A DNA stretch of 64,000 nt from CAVUCH01 sp963739995 (GCA_963739995.1 CAVUCH010000004.1:62001-126000); one strand, 5' to 3'. Numbered from the stretch's first letter, positions 1-9,872 are shown. Notes: generated by a model from the sequence alone, not told the origin. Numbers and translations: made by a program.

Positions 1-687
1 CCATCTGTCATTGACCGCCTGCGCATGTGAACCCGAGACATAGAAGAGCGAACCTGCGTCCTCGCTCGATTGCGACGACTCGCGATTGAATCCGCCGAAG
101 CCCACGGTGAAGCTCGAACCCTGGAGCTCGCGCGGCGACTTCGTGATGACATTGACGACGCCCGTGAGTGCATTGGCGCCCCAGATGGCGGACGCGGGAC
201 CGCGGATGACTTCAATCTGCTTGATCTCGGCCGGGTTCACGGGCAGGAAGTCCCACGCGATGAATCCGAAGAAGTCGAGATAGATGCTCCGCCCGTCGAC
301 CAACGCCAGCTGCGACGTCGAGAGCGTCGAGGTCGAGCCACGCGCGCTGATGTTGATGTCCCGCGCCGACGTCTGGGTGACGTTCACGCCCGGCACCGAT
401 CGGAAAACATCCGCGTAGCTCGAGGAAGCGGTGTTGATGATGGTCTGACTCTCGATGATGCTGACGGCCGCGGGCGCGTTGACGAGCGCCTCTTCGTTTT
501 TCGAGGCACTGACAACGACCTGTTCCCTGTAGACGGGCGACTCCTGTGCCACATCTACTCCCTCGGCCGCAGGTGCCTGGTCCTGCGCCTCCTGCGACGG
601 CGGAGGCGCGGCCGGCTGCTGCGCGGCGGCGACTCGCGTGCAGGCAAGCACGATCAGGTATGCGCCGGCAACCTGACGGATGGACAT
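1..687 (-). CDS. TonB-dependent receptor, N-terminal part (runs off the window)
   Basis: This is the first 229 codons of an outer-membrane TonB-dependent receptor; the gene continues beyond the left edge. The ATG at 687 follows a strong GGAGGTGG (690-699 on the reverse strand). The protein starts with a signal peptide ending near VAAAQQ, then a Pro/Ala/Gln-rich stretch, a TonB-box-like segment around VYREQVVVSASK, and a plug domain with VFRSVPGVNV, the SARG(S)TS region, LALVDGR and IEVIRGPASAIWGANA, the usual plug signature. The barrel is not in the window. It lies downstream of the GHMP kinase in the same direction with about 93 bp between. The substrate cannot be told from the plug; the BtuB/FepA-like motifs fit siderophore, vitamin or sugar uptake equally. 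Confidence 0.9.
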   Translation of the reverse strand, partial: MSIRQVAGAYLIVLACTRVAAAQQPAAPPPSQEAQDQAPAAEGVDVAQESPVYREQVVVSASKNEEALVNAPAAVSIIESQTIINTASSSYADVFRSVPGVNVTQTSARDINISARGSTSTLSTSQLALVDGRSIYLDFFGFIAWDFLPVNPAEIKQIEVIRGPASAIWGANALTGVVNVITKSPRELQGSSFTVGFGGFNRESSQSSEDAGSLFYVSGSHAQAVNDRW

Positions 688-780
688 GCACCACCTCCTT
701 TGGTGGTCGAAGACCGTGGCGATCGGCCAGGCCGCGCGGCTCTGCAGGCGCCACCTCGAGCGCCGCGGACGAACTATACA

Positions 781-1840
781 CTACGGCCCGGTGTCCGGTA
801 AGGCACGAACCGAGCCCGCGTCCTCCCACACGCGCACGCCTTCTTTCGCGAGACGCGTAGGGATGACCCGCCACCCTGCGGCCGCGGAGTCCAGCGCCGC
901 AACGAGCCGCCGGCGCGCGCCCGCCGACGGTCCGGCAAGCAGTGTCAGGGACCCGCCATCCCCGCCCGCCCCATTCACCTTCCATCCCCAGACGCCGTGC
1001 GATCGGGCCAGGGCGATCACCTCGCGCGCCGACTGCCCCACGAGGTCCGGGTGGAGCGCCGCCTGCGCGGCGGTGTTCTCGCACATGGCGGCCCCGAGCG
1101 CGGCGAGATCACCAGCCGCGGCCGCATCCCGCGCCGCGGCGGCCGCGCCACGCAGCCGGTCGAGCGCGCCATGCGAGCCGCTGTGACTGGAGGTCCGCGA
1201 TGACGGTGCGGTGCACATCCGACGAGTCATGGGAGCGTGCGAGATACACCAGGAGGAGCCGCGAGTCGAGCGCCCACCACGTCTGCGCCGGCAGCAACAC
1301 GGGGGACACGACGGCCTCCGGGTATGCGCGCATCTCGATGAAGTTCACCCCACCGTAGGCCGCGCCGATCTGGTCCTGGATGCCAGACTCCAGCCCCAGG
1401 CGGCCAGTTTCGATCGCATGCGCCTCACGGGCGAGAGTGGCCGGATCCAGCGGCATGCCGCCGAGATGCCGGAGGGCAGCCACGAGCGCCACGGTGACCG
1501 CCGCACTCGTGCCGGTCGACGCTCCAGCGGGCATGTCGGAGTGGATTGTGATCTCGAGGGCGGTGCAGGCGGGCACACCGACATGGGCGACCGTTGCCTC
1601 GATCAGCGGATGCGCCGTCCAGGGCGCCTGCGCCGCCGGCTCGAACCGCTCGCCGAAGTTCTCGGCGTGCACCACCACCCTCGTGCCGCCCGCCACGGCG
1701 GGCTCGGCCGCAAGCTGGACCTCCACATACGGCGACACCGCAATGCTGAACACCTGCCCGTGCCCCGCGAACCAGGTATCGGTCCAGCCGCCGCAGTCGC
1801 AGAGGCGAACCGGGGCCAGGGAGGTGATGAGACGCGGCAC
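781..1840 (-). pseudogene. GHMP-family sugar kinase, reading frame broken once (+1)
   Basis: GHMP-superfamily small-molecule kinase resembling heptose-7-phosphate kinase or galactokinase-like proteins. The first frame (GTG at 1840) gives APVRLCDCGGWTDTWF, the ATP-binding loop around DMPAGASTGTSAAV (residues about 100-115) and SHDSSDVHRTVIADLQ. The second frame carries the C-terminal half with ENTAAQAALHPDLVG and the motif-3 glycine loop KVNGAGGDGGSLTLL. The two parts fit end to end if one base is removed between about 1175 and 1195. No GTAC lies at this break, unlike the other broken genes here. A GATAAT box five bases before the GTG suggests a leaderless mRNA. It may be a real frameshift mutation or a sequencing error; every motif is intact, which favours error. 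The substrate is unknown. Confidence 0.75.
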
Positions 1841-1845
1841 GGGAC

Positions 1846-1851
1846 ATTATC
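1846..1851 (-). promoter_or_regulatory. Extended -10 box of the GHMP kinase gene
   Basis: GATAAT preceded by TGA (extended -10), ending 5 bases before the GTG start at 1840 with no Shine-Dalgarno between. The geometry predicts an mRNA starting at or next to the start codon. No clear -35. Confidence 0.45.
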
Positions 1852-1986
1852 TCAGTGCCGCCTCGCGTTGGTATCCGGCGCTGGCCGTTGGGCAATCGGC
1901 GCTGGGCAACTCGCGCGAACAGGTGCTACCAACGTGCCCGACCAACTGCCCCGTTGTACGCGCGAAGCCAGCCGCCAGCGGGACTG

Positions 1987-2131
<145 letters not shown>

Positions 2132-2146
2132 AGCTTCCCGTCGGAG

Positions 2147-2152
2147 TACACT
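2147..2152 (+). promoter_or_regulatory. -10 box of ppc (probable leaderless start)
   Basis: TACACT is followed by six C and then the GTG start of ppc. The spacing places the transcription start at the GTG. The box lies right after the heptamer array; no -35 is evident. Confidence 0.45.
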
Positions 2153-2158
2153 CCCCCC

Positions 2159-4805
2159 GTGCCCGAGGATCTCCCGAAACCCCTGCGGGACGATGTGCGG
2201 CTGCTGGGCGAATTGCTGGGCGAAACGCTGCGGCGGCAGGAGAACCACGCGCTCTATGAAACCGTCGAGCGGGTCCGTGCGCTGTCGAAGAGCGCTCGCG
2301 GCGGGAACGATGCGGATTTCAACACGCTGACCGGCATCCTCGAGGGCATGTCCGTCGACGAAGCGCTGCCCGTCGCGCGGGCGTTCTCGCACTTCCTCAC
2401 GCTGGCGAACATTGCCGAGCAGCATCACCGGATCCGCCGCCGCCGGTTCTACGAACGCGACCCGCAGGCGCTTCCGCAGATCGGCTCGTGCGACGAAACG
2501 CTTGGACGCCTCCGCCGCGCCGGCATCCCTCCCGACACGCTGCACGCGGTCGTCGTCGGCCTGCAGATCGAGCTCGTGTTCACGGCGCATCCGACCGAGG
2601 TCACCCGCCGGACGCTGATGCAGAAACACCGGCGGATCGCGGACCTGCTCGCGGTGCGTGACCGGCCCGACCTGACCGTGCCGGAGGCGCGCGATCTGCT
2701 CGACGCGCTGCGGATAGAGATTGCCGCGGCGTGGGAGACCAGCGAGGTGCGGCGGGAGCGGCCTTCCCCCGTCGACGAAGCGCGGTCGGGGCTGGTCGTC
2801 TTCGAGCAGACGCTCTGGGACACGCTGCCGCGCTTCCTGCGCGTGCTCGACGAGGCGCTCGTGAAGCACACCGGGCGCGGCCTGCCGATGGACGCGGCGC
2901 CGCTGCGCTTCGGGTCGTGGATTGGCGGGGATCGCGATGGCAATCCCGCGGTGACCGCGCGCGTGACGGAGACGGTCTGTCAGCTGACGCGCTGGCAGGC
3001 AGCGAACCTGTACCTCCGCGAAGTAGACGCGCTCCGCTACGAGCTGTCGATGACCGATGCGAGTGACGAGCTGCGCGCGCGCGTGGGCGAGGCAGACGAG
3101 CCGTACCGCGAGCTGCTGCGCGAACTGCGCACCCGGCTGTCAGCAACGCTGCGGACAATCGAGGCGTGGCTGGCTGGCACTTCCATCGCCCCCGTACCCG
3201 TCATCGAGCACGCGGAAGACATCGCGGAGCCGCTGCGCCTGTGCCACCGATCGCTGGTGGAGACGGGGGACAGCGTCATGGCGGGCGGGCGGTTGTGCGA
3301 CCTGCTCCGCCGCGTGGCGGCGTTCGGGGCGACTCTCGTACGCCTGGACGTGCGGCAGCACGCCACGCGGCACGAGGAGATGATGACAACCATCACGCGC
3401 GAGCTCGGGCTCGGCGCGTACGACGAATGGAGCGAGGCCGACCGCCAGGCGTTCCTGCTGCGCGAGCTGCAGGGCCGCCGGCCGCTGATCCCGGCGGACC
3501 TCGCCGCATCCGCCGATGTGCGCGAGGTGCTCGATACGTTCCGCACGGCCGCGAAGCTCCCGGCCGAATCGCTTGGCGCGTACGTGATCTCGATGGCCAC
3601 GCGGCCGTCGGACGTGCTGATCGTGGAGCTGCTGCAGAAGGAGTCCGGCGCTGATCGGCCGCTCCGCGTCGTGCCACTGTTCGAGACGATCGACGACCTC
3701 CGCCATGCCGGCGGGATCCTGCGCGAGCTGCTCGCGCTCCCCTGGTATCGCCGGCGATGCGATGGCCGGCAGGAGGTCATGATCGGCTACTCCGATTCCG
3801 CGAAGGATGGGGGGCGCCTCGCGGCCAACTGGGAGCTGTACCAGGCGCAGGAGGATGTCGTCCGCGCGTGCACAGAGAGCGGAATCGAGGTGACGCTCTT
3901 CCATGGACGCGGGGGCAGTGTGGGACGGGGCGGCGGGCCGACGTACCTCGCCATCCAGTCGCAACCGCCCGGGTCGGTCGGCGGACGGCTGCGCGTGACC
4001 GAGCAGGGCGAGATGATCCAGGCGAAGTTCGGGCTGCCGGGGCTCGCGCTGCGGACCCTCGAGATCTACACGTCGGCGACACTCGAGGCGACGCTCACAC
4101 CGCCCGCGCCGGCGCCCGCGGCGTGGCGGGCGCGGATGGAAGCGTTGGCCGACACCTCCCGCGCGGCCTACCGGCACGTCGTGTACCGACGAGCCGGGAT
4201 TCATTCCTTTTTTCCGCGCCGCAACGCCGGAGCAGGAGTTCGAGCAGTTGACGATCGGCAGCCGGCCGGCGCGCCGCCGCACCGGCGGCGGCGTCGAGAG
4301 TCTCCGTGCCATCCCATGGGTATTCGCATGGACGCAGACGCGGCTGCTGCTCCCATCCTGGCTGGGGGTAGGCGAGGCGCTCGGCGCGGCCATCAAGGGC
4401 GGCGAGCTCGAGGAACTGCGGCGGATGTACCGCGAGTGGCCGTTCTTCCGCTCCACTCTCGATCTGATCGAGATGGTGCTGGCCAAGGCGGATGCCCGCA
4501 TCGCGGCACACTACGAGCGCCAGCTGGTGCCCGCGAACCTCGCCGGGTTTGGCGCAGACCTGCGCCACCGGCTGGACGACACGACCCGCCACGTGCTGGC
4601 GGTCACCGGCCGCGAGCGCCTGCTGGCGGAAAATCCGGTGCTGCGACGCTCGATCGACGTGCGCAACCCCTACGTGGATCCCATCAACCTGGTGCAGGTC
4701 GAGCTGTTGCGCCGTCTGCGGCGCGCGGATGGCGACGAGCGCCTGCGCCATGCCTTTCTCATCACCGTCAACGGCATAGCCGCCGGCATGCGAAATACCG
4801 GGTAG
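2159..4805 (+). pseudogene. ppc: Phosphoenolpyruvate carboxylase, frame broken once near 4187
   Basis: PEP carboxylase, which fixes bicarbonate on PEP to form oxaloacetate and replenishes the TCA cycle. Visible motifs in order: FTAHPTEVTRRT with the catalytic histidine, GSWIGGDRDGNP, VRLDVRQHA, GYSDSAKDGGRLAANW, and FHGRGGSVGRGGGPT with the glycine-rich PEP loop. After AYRHVVY the frame shifts: removing one C from GTACC at 4183-4187 restores YDEPGFIPFFRAATPEQEF and joins the C-terminal part, which ends MRNTG. The combined length of about 880 residues is normal. All catalytic motifs are present, so the single extra base is more likely a sequence error than decay. The GTG start is preferred because homology begins there and a -10 box lies just upstream. 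Confidence 0.85.
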
Positions 4806-4960
4806 ACGCGGGCTGCACGCGCCGGTCATCCAACTGCCGGCCGGTTGGGCCTCGGGGCCTCAGGCCTGCAGTTTTACGTGCGGCTCTGCAGCCTGCTCAG
4901 CCTCAGCTGTTGTCCGACCACTGACGTGTCGGCGCCGCTGCGCGCGACGGCACATCGGGC

Positions 4961-4966
4961 TTGACA
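4961..4966 (+). promoter_or_regulatory. Possible -35 element upstream of the Oar-like receptor
   Basis: A perfect TTGACA, but no convincing -10 lies 16-18 bases downstream (GTTTGC or TTTGCT at best). It may be the receptor promoter; evidence is weak. Confidence 0.25.
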
Positions 4967-5005
4967 GGCCGGTCCTCTCTGGCGTTTGCTGTAGACGCTC
5001 GATCG

Positions 5006-5020
5006 AGTGGTCTAACCACT
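5006..5020. promoter_or_regulatory. Palindromic operator candidate, GntR/FadR type
   Basis: AGTGGTCTAACCACT is a perfect inverted repeat (AGTGGT, CTA, ACCACT) in the 5' region of the receptor gene, about 72 bases before its ATG. Its core TGGT-N3-ACCA matches the TnGTnnnACnA pattern recognised by FadR-subfamily GntR regulators. No such regulator lies in the window. Confidence 0.5.
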
Positions 5021-5091
5021 TCGCGGGGTTCTCCCCATCCACTCGACCAGTTCGGCGACCTACGCCAACCCGTTGCCTTGAGGAGGCACGC

Positions 5092-8000
5092 ATGTCCAGC
5101 CCTCAGCTCACGTGGACCGAGCTCCGGCGACTGTCCATCGTCGCGGCGGTCGCGGCTCTCGTTGCGATCGTCGGGCCACCATCAGCGCACGCCCAGGCCG
5201 TTCGCGGCGCCCTGGTCGGCAACGTCACCGATTCGAGCGGCGCCTCCATGCCGGGCGTGACCGTGACAATCACGGACGTGAACACGAGTGTCGGCCGCAC
5301 CGCCGTGACCAACGAGAGTGGCAACTACACGTTCAGCAGCCTGCTGAGCGGCACCTACCGGGTCGAGGCCGAGCTCCAGGGCTTCCGCAAGTATCAGCGG
5401 GACGGCGTCCAGGTCGACGTCAACACGACGGTGCGCGTCGACATCCCGCTCGAGGTCGGGCAGCTGACCGAGCAGGTGAATGTGACCGCGGAAACCCCGA
5501 CGCTGCAGACGGACCGCACGGACACCGGCCGGATCATCGAAGGCAAGCAGGTGCAGGAGATGCCGCTGGCCTTCAACCGCAACTTCCAGGGCATCCTCGT
5601 CACCGTACCGGGCGCGACGCGCCCGTTCCGCCCGCACTCACAATTCTTCAACTCACAGGACAGCCTCTCGACGCAGGTCAACGGGCAATCGCGGCTCGCG
5701 AACAACGTGCAGATCGAAGGGCTCGACAACAATCACCGCACCGGACTGCTGACGGTGCTCATCCCGCCGCCGGACGCGCTCGAAACGGTCAGCGTGACGA
5801 CCAGCAACTACGACGCGGAGTTCGGCCGCTCCGGCGGCGCGGTCACCAACGTGACCCTGAAGTCGGGCACCAACGATCTGAAGGGAAGCGTGTTCTTCTA
5901 CGGCAACAACGAAAAGACGAATGCGAGCGATTACTTCTCGCACATCACGCCGCCGCAGAAGTTCGCGCAGGGCGGGTTCACGCTGGGCGGGCCGATCATC
6001 CGCAACAAGCTGTTCTTCTTCGGCGATTACCAGCGGACGATCGACGATCTCGGCTACGTCTTCCGTGGGGTGGTGCCCACGCAGGCGATGCGCGCGGGTG
6101 ATTTCTCCGCAGCCACGACGAAGATCTACGACCCGCTGACGGGCGCCGCGGACGGCTCGGGCCGTATCCCGTTCGCGAACAACATCATCCCGGCTGAGCG
6201 GATCAGCCCGATCGCCCGCGCGATTCTCGCGAACGTGCCAGCCCCGAACATCGCAGGCGCGGCGCTTGGACAGAACAACTACGAGAAGTCGCAGGTACGC
6301 GAGAAGACGACCGACGGCTTCGACACGAAGTTCAACTACAGCCTGAACACCTCGAACCAGATCTCCTATCGCTTCAGCTTCCAGCGTCCGGAAGTCTTCG
6401 ATCCGGGCCTCTACGGCGTCTACGGCGGACCGGCCAACACCGGCTTCGGCGGCACCGGCACGAACAAGACCATCAGCACGGCGGCCAACTGGACGCGCAT
6501 CTTCGGCCCGCGGCTGATCATGGACGTGCGCGGCGGCGTGAGCTACTACCACAATCTCGCGAATTCGGAGGGCGCCGGGCTGACTACCAGCACCGACCTC
6601 GGGATTGCGGGGGCGAATATCGACGACTGGACCTCCGGCGTTTCGTCCATCACGATCAACAACGGGTACGCCAATCCGATGGTTGGGTTCGCCGGCAGCC
6701 TGCCGTGGGATCGGTCAGAGAAGACGTACAACGTGGCGGCCACGCTCACCAAGCTTCAGGGGAACCACACGATCAAGTTCGGCGGCGAGTGGCGGCACAA
6801 CCGCGACTTCCTGCTTCAGACACAGGATGCCGGCGGACCTCGCGGCGAGTTCATCTTCGGCGCGGCTGGCACCGGACTGCTCGGCGACAACCCGAGCGTC
6901 GGCAACCTCGCCAACTCGTTGGCGGCGTACCTCATCGATTGGCCCAACACCGTGCGGCGCGACCTGCGCGTGCTCGATCCCGGCACCCGGCATTGGGCGA
7001 CGTTCGCGTTCGTCCACGACAAGTGGCAGCTCCGGCCGAACATCACGCTGGACCTCGGCCTCCGGTGGGAGTTCTACACCCCGTTCGTCGGCCTCGAGGA
7101 CCAGGGCGGCCTGTCGAACTACGACGTCGCCACCAACACGCTGCGCGTGGCCGGCTACGGCAGCACGCCCGACAATCTCGGTGTGAAGAACAACTTCAAA
7201 CACTTCAACCCGCGGACGGGGATCTCGTGGCGCATCAACGAGCAGACGGTCGCGCGCGCCGGCTACGGCGCCAGCACGATCCCCTTCCCGGACAACCGCT
7301 TCGCCTTCAACTATCCGGTGAAGCAGACGAACGTGCTCAACTCGACGAACCAGTTCCAGCGTGCGGGCACGATGGCGGCGGGGTTCCCGACGCCGTCACT
7401 CGTGCAGGTGCCGACCGACGGGGTCATCCCGGCGACCGGGTCGCTGCTGAACAGCAACTACGACGTCATTCCGAGCGACCTCCATGAGGCCACCCTGCAC
7501 TCCTGGAACGTGGCCCTGCAGCGGCAGCTGCCCTGGAATCTCACGGCGGACGTCGCCTACGTCGGCAACCGCGGCATCGATCTCGTGATGGACGTGGACC
7601 GGAACGCCGGGATGGTGCTCGGCGCCAACAACGCGGGCCGGCCGCAGTTCGCGGCCTTCAGCCGCACGGGCACGTCGCGCGAGCGCACGAATCTGGGCAA
7701 GAGTCGGTACAACGCGCTGCAGGTGAAGGTGGACCGCCGGTTCAGGAACGGCATCCTGATCACCAACTCCTACACGCTCGGCCGCGGCTGGGACTACACG
7801 AGCGAGAACACCTCGCTTGCGACGCCGATTGACTTTTCGCGATCCTGGGGACGCTCCGATTTCGATCGTCGCCACAGCTACACGCTGAGCGGCCTGTACG
7901 AACTGCCGTGGGGCCCCGGCAAGAGGTGGCTCAACGAGGGCCTGGCGAGCTCACTGATCGGCGGCTGGCAGTTCAGCAGCATCTTCGTCGCCTACTCCGG

Positions 8001-8415
8001 AACACCCCTGAACATCCTGGCCTCGGGCACATTGAACACACCCGGCAACGCGCTCTACGCCGATGCCGTCGGCGAGCAGAAGGTGCTCGGGGGGCTCGGG
8101 CCCGGCGAGCAGTATCTCGACAAGGCGTCGTACGCCATCCCCGCCGTCGGGACGCTCGGCAACATGACGCGCAACGGCGGTCCCGACGGCCCGGGCTTCT
8201 GGGGGATCGACTCGTCGCTGTTCAAACGCTTTGGGTTCAGCGGCGGGGGGCGGTTCGCGGAGCTTCGCATCGATGCGTTCAACCTCACGAACTCGGCGCG
8301 ATGGGATAACCCGAACGAGGCGAACCGCACGGTCGGCAGCGTGGCGTTCGGCCAGCTCAATGCAACCATCGGCGGCCAGCGCAGCCTGCGGTTCGGCGGC
8401 CGGTTCGTGTTCTAG
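5092..8415 (+). CDS. Oar-like TonB-dependent receptor with carboxypeptidase-regulatory domain
   Basis: A 1107-residue outer-membrane receptor of the Oar-like family abundant in Acidobacteriota, usually linked to uptake of glycans or their degradation products. Order: signal peptide to about residue 34 (ending SAHAQA), a carboxypeptidase-regulatory-like beta-sandwich with NESGNYTFSSLLSGTYRVEA (about 40-120), a plug domain with VNGQSRLANNVQIEGLDNN and SGGAVTNVTLKSGTND, then the 22-strand barrel region ending in an aromatic residue (GGRFVF), as expected for BamA-dependent insertion. The start is set by GAGGAGG 6-7 bases before the ATG. A GntR-type palindrome lies upstream and a rho-independent terminator downstream, so it is probably a single-gene unit. 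The substrate is not predictable. Confidence 0.93.
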   Translation: MSSPQLTWTELRRLSIVAAVAALVAIVGPPSAHAQAVRGALVGNVTDSSGASMPGVTVTITDVNTSVGRTAVTNESGNYTFSSLLSGTYRVEAELQGFRKYQRDGVQVDVNTTVRVDIPLEVGQLTEQVNVTAETPTLQTDRTDTGRIIEGKQVQEMPLAFNRNFQGILVTVPGATRPFRPHSQFFNSQDSLSTQVNGQSRLANNVQIEGLDNNHRTGLLTVLIPPPDALETVSVTTSNYDAEFGRSGGAVTNVTLKSGTNDLKGSVFFYGNNEKTNASDYFSHITPPQKFAQGGFTLGGPIIRNKLFFFGDYQRTIDDLGYVFRGVVPTQAMRAGDFSAATTKIYDPLTGAADGSGRIPFANNIIPAERISPIARAILANVPAPNIAGAALGQNNYEKSQVREKTTDGFDTKFNYSLNTSNQISYRFSFQRPEVFDPGLYGVYGGPANTGFGGTGTNKTISTAANWTRIFGPRLIMDVRGGVSYYHNLANSEGAGLTTSTDLGIAGANIDDWTSGVSSITINNGYANPMVGFAGSLPWDRSEKTYNVAATLTKLQGNHTIKFGGEWRHNRDFLLQTQDAGGPRGEFIFGAAGTGLLGDNPSVGNLANSLAAYLIDWPNTVRRDLRVLDPGTRHWATFAFVHDKWQLRPNITLDLGLRWEFYTPFVGLEDQGGLSNYDVATNTLRVAGYGSTPDNLGVKNNFKHFNPRTGISWRINEQTVARAGYGASTIPFPDNRFAFNYPVKQTNVLNSTNQFQRAGTMAAGFPTPSLVQVPTDGVIPATGSLLNSNYDVIPSDLHEATLHSWNVALQRQLPWNLTADVAYVGNRGIDLVMDVDRNAGMVLGANNAGRPQFAAFSRTGTSRERTNLGKSRYNALQVKVDRRFRNGILITNSYTLGRGWDYTSENTSLATPIDFSRSWGRSDFDRRHSYTLSGLYELPWGPGKRWLNEGLASSLIGGWQFSSIFVAYSGTPLNILASGTLNTPGNALYADAVGEQKVLGGLGPGEQYLDKASYAIPAVGTLGNMTRNGGPDGPGFWGIDSSLFKRFGFSGGGRFAELRIDAFNLTNSARWDNPNEANRTVGSVAFGQLNATIGGQRSLRFGGRFVF

Positions 8416-8450
8416 TCAGCGGTCAGCGAGCAGGGATCAGGAATCAGCGT
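8416..8450. repeat. Heptamer tandem array (TCAGCGG-like)
   Basis: Five successive 7-mers directly after the receptor stop codon: TCAGCGG, TCAGCGA, GCAGGGA, TCAGGAA, TCAGCGT. Short and degenerate, but the 7-bp phase is exact. Confidence 0.6.
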
Positions 8451-8468
8451 CGACGAACAGCTGTTTGC

Positions 8469-8492
8469 GGGCAGGGCTCGAGGGCCCTGCCT
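8469..8492. repeat. REP-like palindrome (GCAGGGC/GCCCTGC arms)
   Basis: GCAGGGC, a short loop, then GCCCTGC. The arms match the REP family clustered around the RAYT gene at 37.5 kb. It lies between the receptor and its terminator. Confidence 0.6.
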
Positions 8493-8497
8493 ACACG

Positions 8498-8527
8498 GCG
8501 GGAGGAGGCCTACCCTCCCGCTTTTTT
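8498..8527 (+). terminator. Rho-independent terminator of the Oar-like receptor gene
   Basis: Perfect 8-bp stem GCGGGAGG/CCTCCCGC (8498-8505 with 8514-8521) followed at once by six T. It is the clearest intrinsic terminator in the window. Confidence 0.8.
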
Positions 8528-8562
8528 GTGTCATGCGACTTTCCTGTAGACTCCCGCCCGGA

Positions 8563-9471
8563 ATGGACATGGCTCGCATCATCGGTGCGCTTCTTCTGCT
8601 CATGCTTCCGATCAGCACCAGCGCCTCAGCGCAGGACTGGATGAAGGCTGTGACGACCCCTCGAACGATCGTGCTGTGGCCGGATGGCGCTCCCGGCGCC
8701 CTCGGTAAGGAGGACGCAGACGTCCCCGCGCTGACGATTTATCTGCCCGCCGCGCCGCAGGCGACGGGTGCGGGGATCGTCGTATGTCCCGGCGGCGGGT
8801 ACAGCGGCCTGGCGATCGATCACGAGGGCCACCAGGTGGCGCGGCTCCTGACGTCGCGGGGCATCGCGGCGTTCATCCTCAAGTACCGCCTGGGGCCGCG
8901 CTATCACCACCCCGCCATGCAACAGGACGTGCTGCAGGCCATCCGCTACGTCCGGTGGAACGCCGACGAGTTCGGGATCCGGAAAGACCGGATCGGCGTG
9001 ATGGGGTTCTCGGCCGGCGGACACCTGGCGTCCACGGCCGCCACGCTGTTCGACGCCGGCAGGCCGTCGACCGCAGCGCCCATCGACGCCGTCAGCAGCC
9101 GCCCCGATTTCGCGGTGCTCGTCTACCCTGTCATCACGATGAACCAGGCCAGCACCCACAAGGGCTCGCAGCGCAATCTGCTCGGCGACAGTCCCGCCCC
9201 TGAGCTCCTCGCCAGGCTCTCCACCGACAAGCACGTCACGGCACAGACGCCGCCGACATTCCTTTTCCATACGAACGAAGACGCCGGCGTGCCTGCGGAG
9301 AACAGCGTGCAGTTCTATCTCGCGCTGCGCAAGGCGGGCGTGCCTGGTGAGCTGCACATCTTCCAGAAGGGCGCCCACGGCGTCGGCCTGGCGCCAGCCA
9401 TTCCCGCGCTGCGCGTATGGCCGGAGCTGCTGTTCACGTGGATGGAAGGCCTGGGGGTGTTCGCGAAATAA
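8563..9471 (+). CDS. Secreted alpha/beta hydrolase (BD-FAE / acetyl-xylan esterase-like)
   Basis: A 302-residue alpha/beta-hydrolase of the BD-FAE (esterase/lipase) group, often annotated as carbohydrate esterase. An N-terminal signal peptide (LLLLMLPISTSASAQ) puts it in the periplasm or outside. VVCPGGGYSGLAIDHEG is the oxyanion-hole HGGG-equivalent segment; MGFSAGGHLAST holds the nucleophile serine in GxSxG; HTNEDAGVP supplies the acid and FQKGAHGVGL the histidine. The start at 8563 is chosen over an in-frame ATG at 8533 because the latter overlaps the promoter/terminator region and adds non-signal sequence; an ATG at 8569 is also possible. It sits downstream of the receptor's terminator, so it is transcribed separately. 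The natural ester substrate is not shown by the sequence. Confidence 0.85.
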   Translation: MDMARIIGALLLLMLPISTSASAQDWMKAVTTPRTIVLWPDGAPGALGKEDADVPALTIYLPAAPQATGAGIVVCPGGGYSGLAIDHEGHQVARLLTSRGIAAFILKYRLGPRYHHPAMQQDVLQAIRYVRWNADEFGIRKDRIGVMGFSAGGHLASTAATLFDAGRPSTAAPIDAVSSRPDFAVLVYPVITMNQASTHKGSQRNLLGDSPAPELLARLSTDKHVTAQTPPTFLFHTNEDAGVPAENSVQFYLALRKAGVPGELHIFQKGAHGVGLAPAIPALRVWPELLFTWMEGLGVFAK

Positions 9472-9511
9472 CGCACCGCGGCAGGTAACAGGCGGCAGGC
9501 CTTTCAGACCA

Positions 9512-9712
9512 GGTGTGGAGCCGGGACTTCAGTCCCGGCGGGCAGCGCGGAGTCTGCAGCCGTTCGGCTGTACAGAAAAAAAGGCCTCACGAGAGACTCC
9601 GCGCGCTTGGTGAGCCCGTGTGGCGGGCCGGGACTTACCCGGTAGCCGTTGCGGCCGGAAGCGCGGAGTTGCCCGTGAGGCCCACCGACTGGCCCGGTGG
9701 CTCACTCACAGT
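9512..9712 (+). other. Structured intergenic element (composite REP or 6S-like RNA candidate)
   Basis: The 401-bp gap between the esterase and the aconitase-like gene holds nested inverted repeats. GCCGGGACTTCAGTCCCGGC (9520-9539) is a REP palindrome. A hairpin CAGCC/GGCTG follows near 9557-9570. Two 9-bp stems then nest: GGCCTCACG with CGTGAGGCC, and ACTCCGCGC with GCGCGGAGT, separated by a small internal loop. The apex contains CCGGG/CCCGG. Outer GAGCC near 9518 can pair with GGCTC near 9699. The stretch CTCCGCG..TTGGTGAGC resembles the apical region of enterobacterial 6S RNA as I remember it. It could be an about 200-nt structured RNA, or two diverged REP copies, since the second half repeats the order of the first. 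No ORF is convincing here. Confidence 0.4.
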
Positions 9713-9872
9713 TGTCTCCTCCAGTTATCTCCTGCGTTGTGGAGCGAGATCGACTGCTCCTCTTATGAACCCTTCTCGAGCGCACGTCAATGCTTTTTTT
9801 GGAGAGGCGTCACGGCCGATCGAAACAGCTGCAGACACCCCGAACTGAGTTCGGTTTGCACACCGACACAGA

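Noticed and set aside
4183..4190. Programmed +1 frameshifting in ppc, ahcY and the 61-62 kb genes
   Set aside because: The extra base lies in different codon phases and there is no shared slippery codon or stop; only the DNA word GTAC is common. A sequencing or DNA-level cause fits better.
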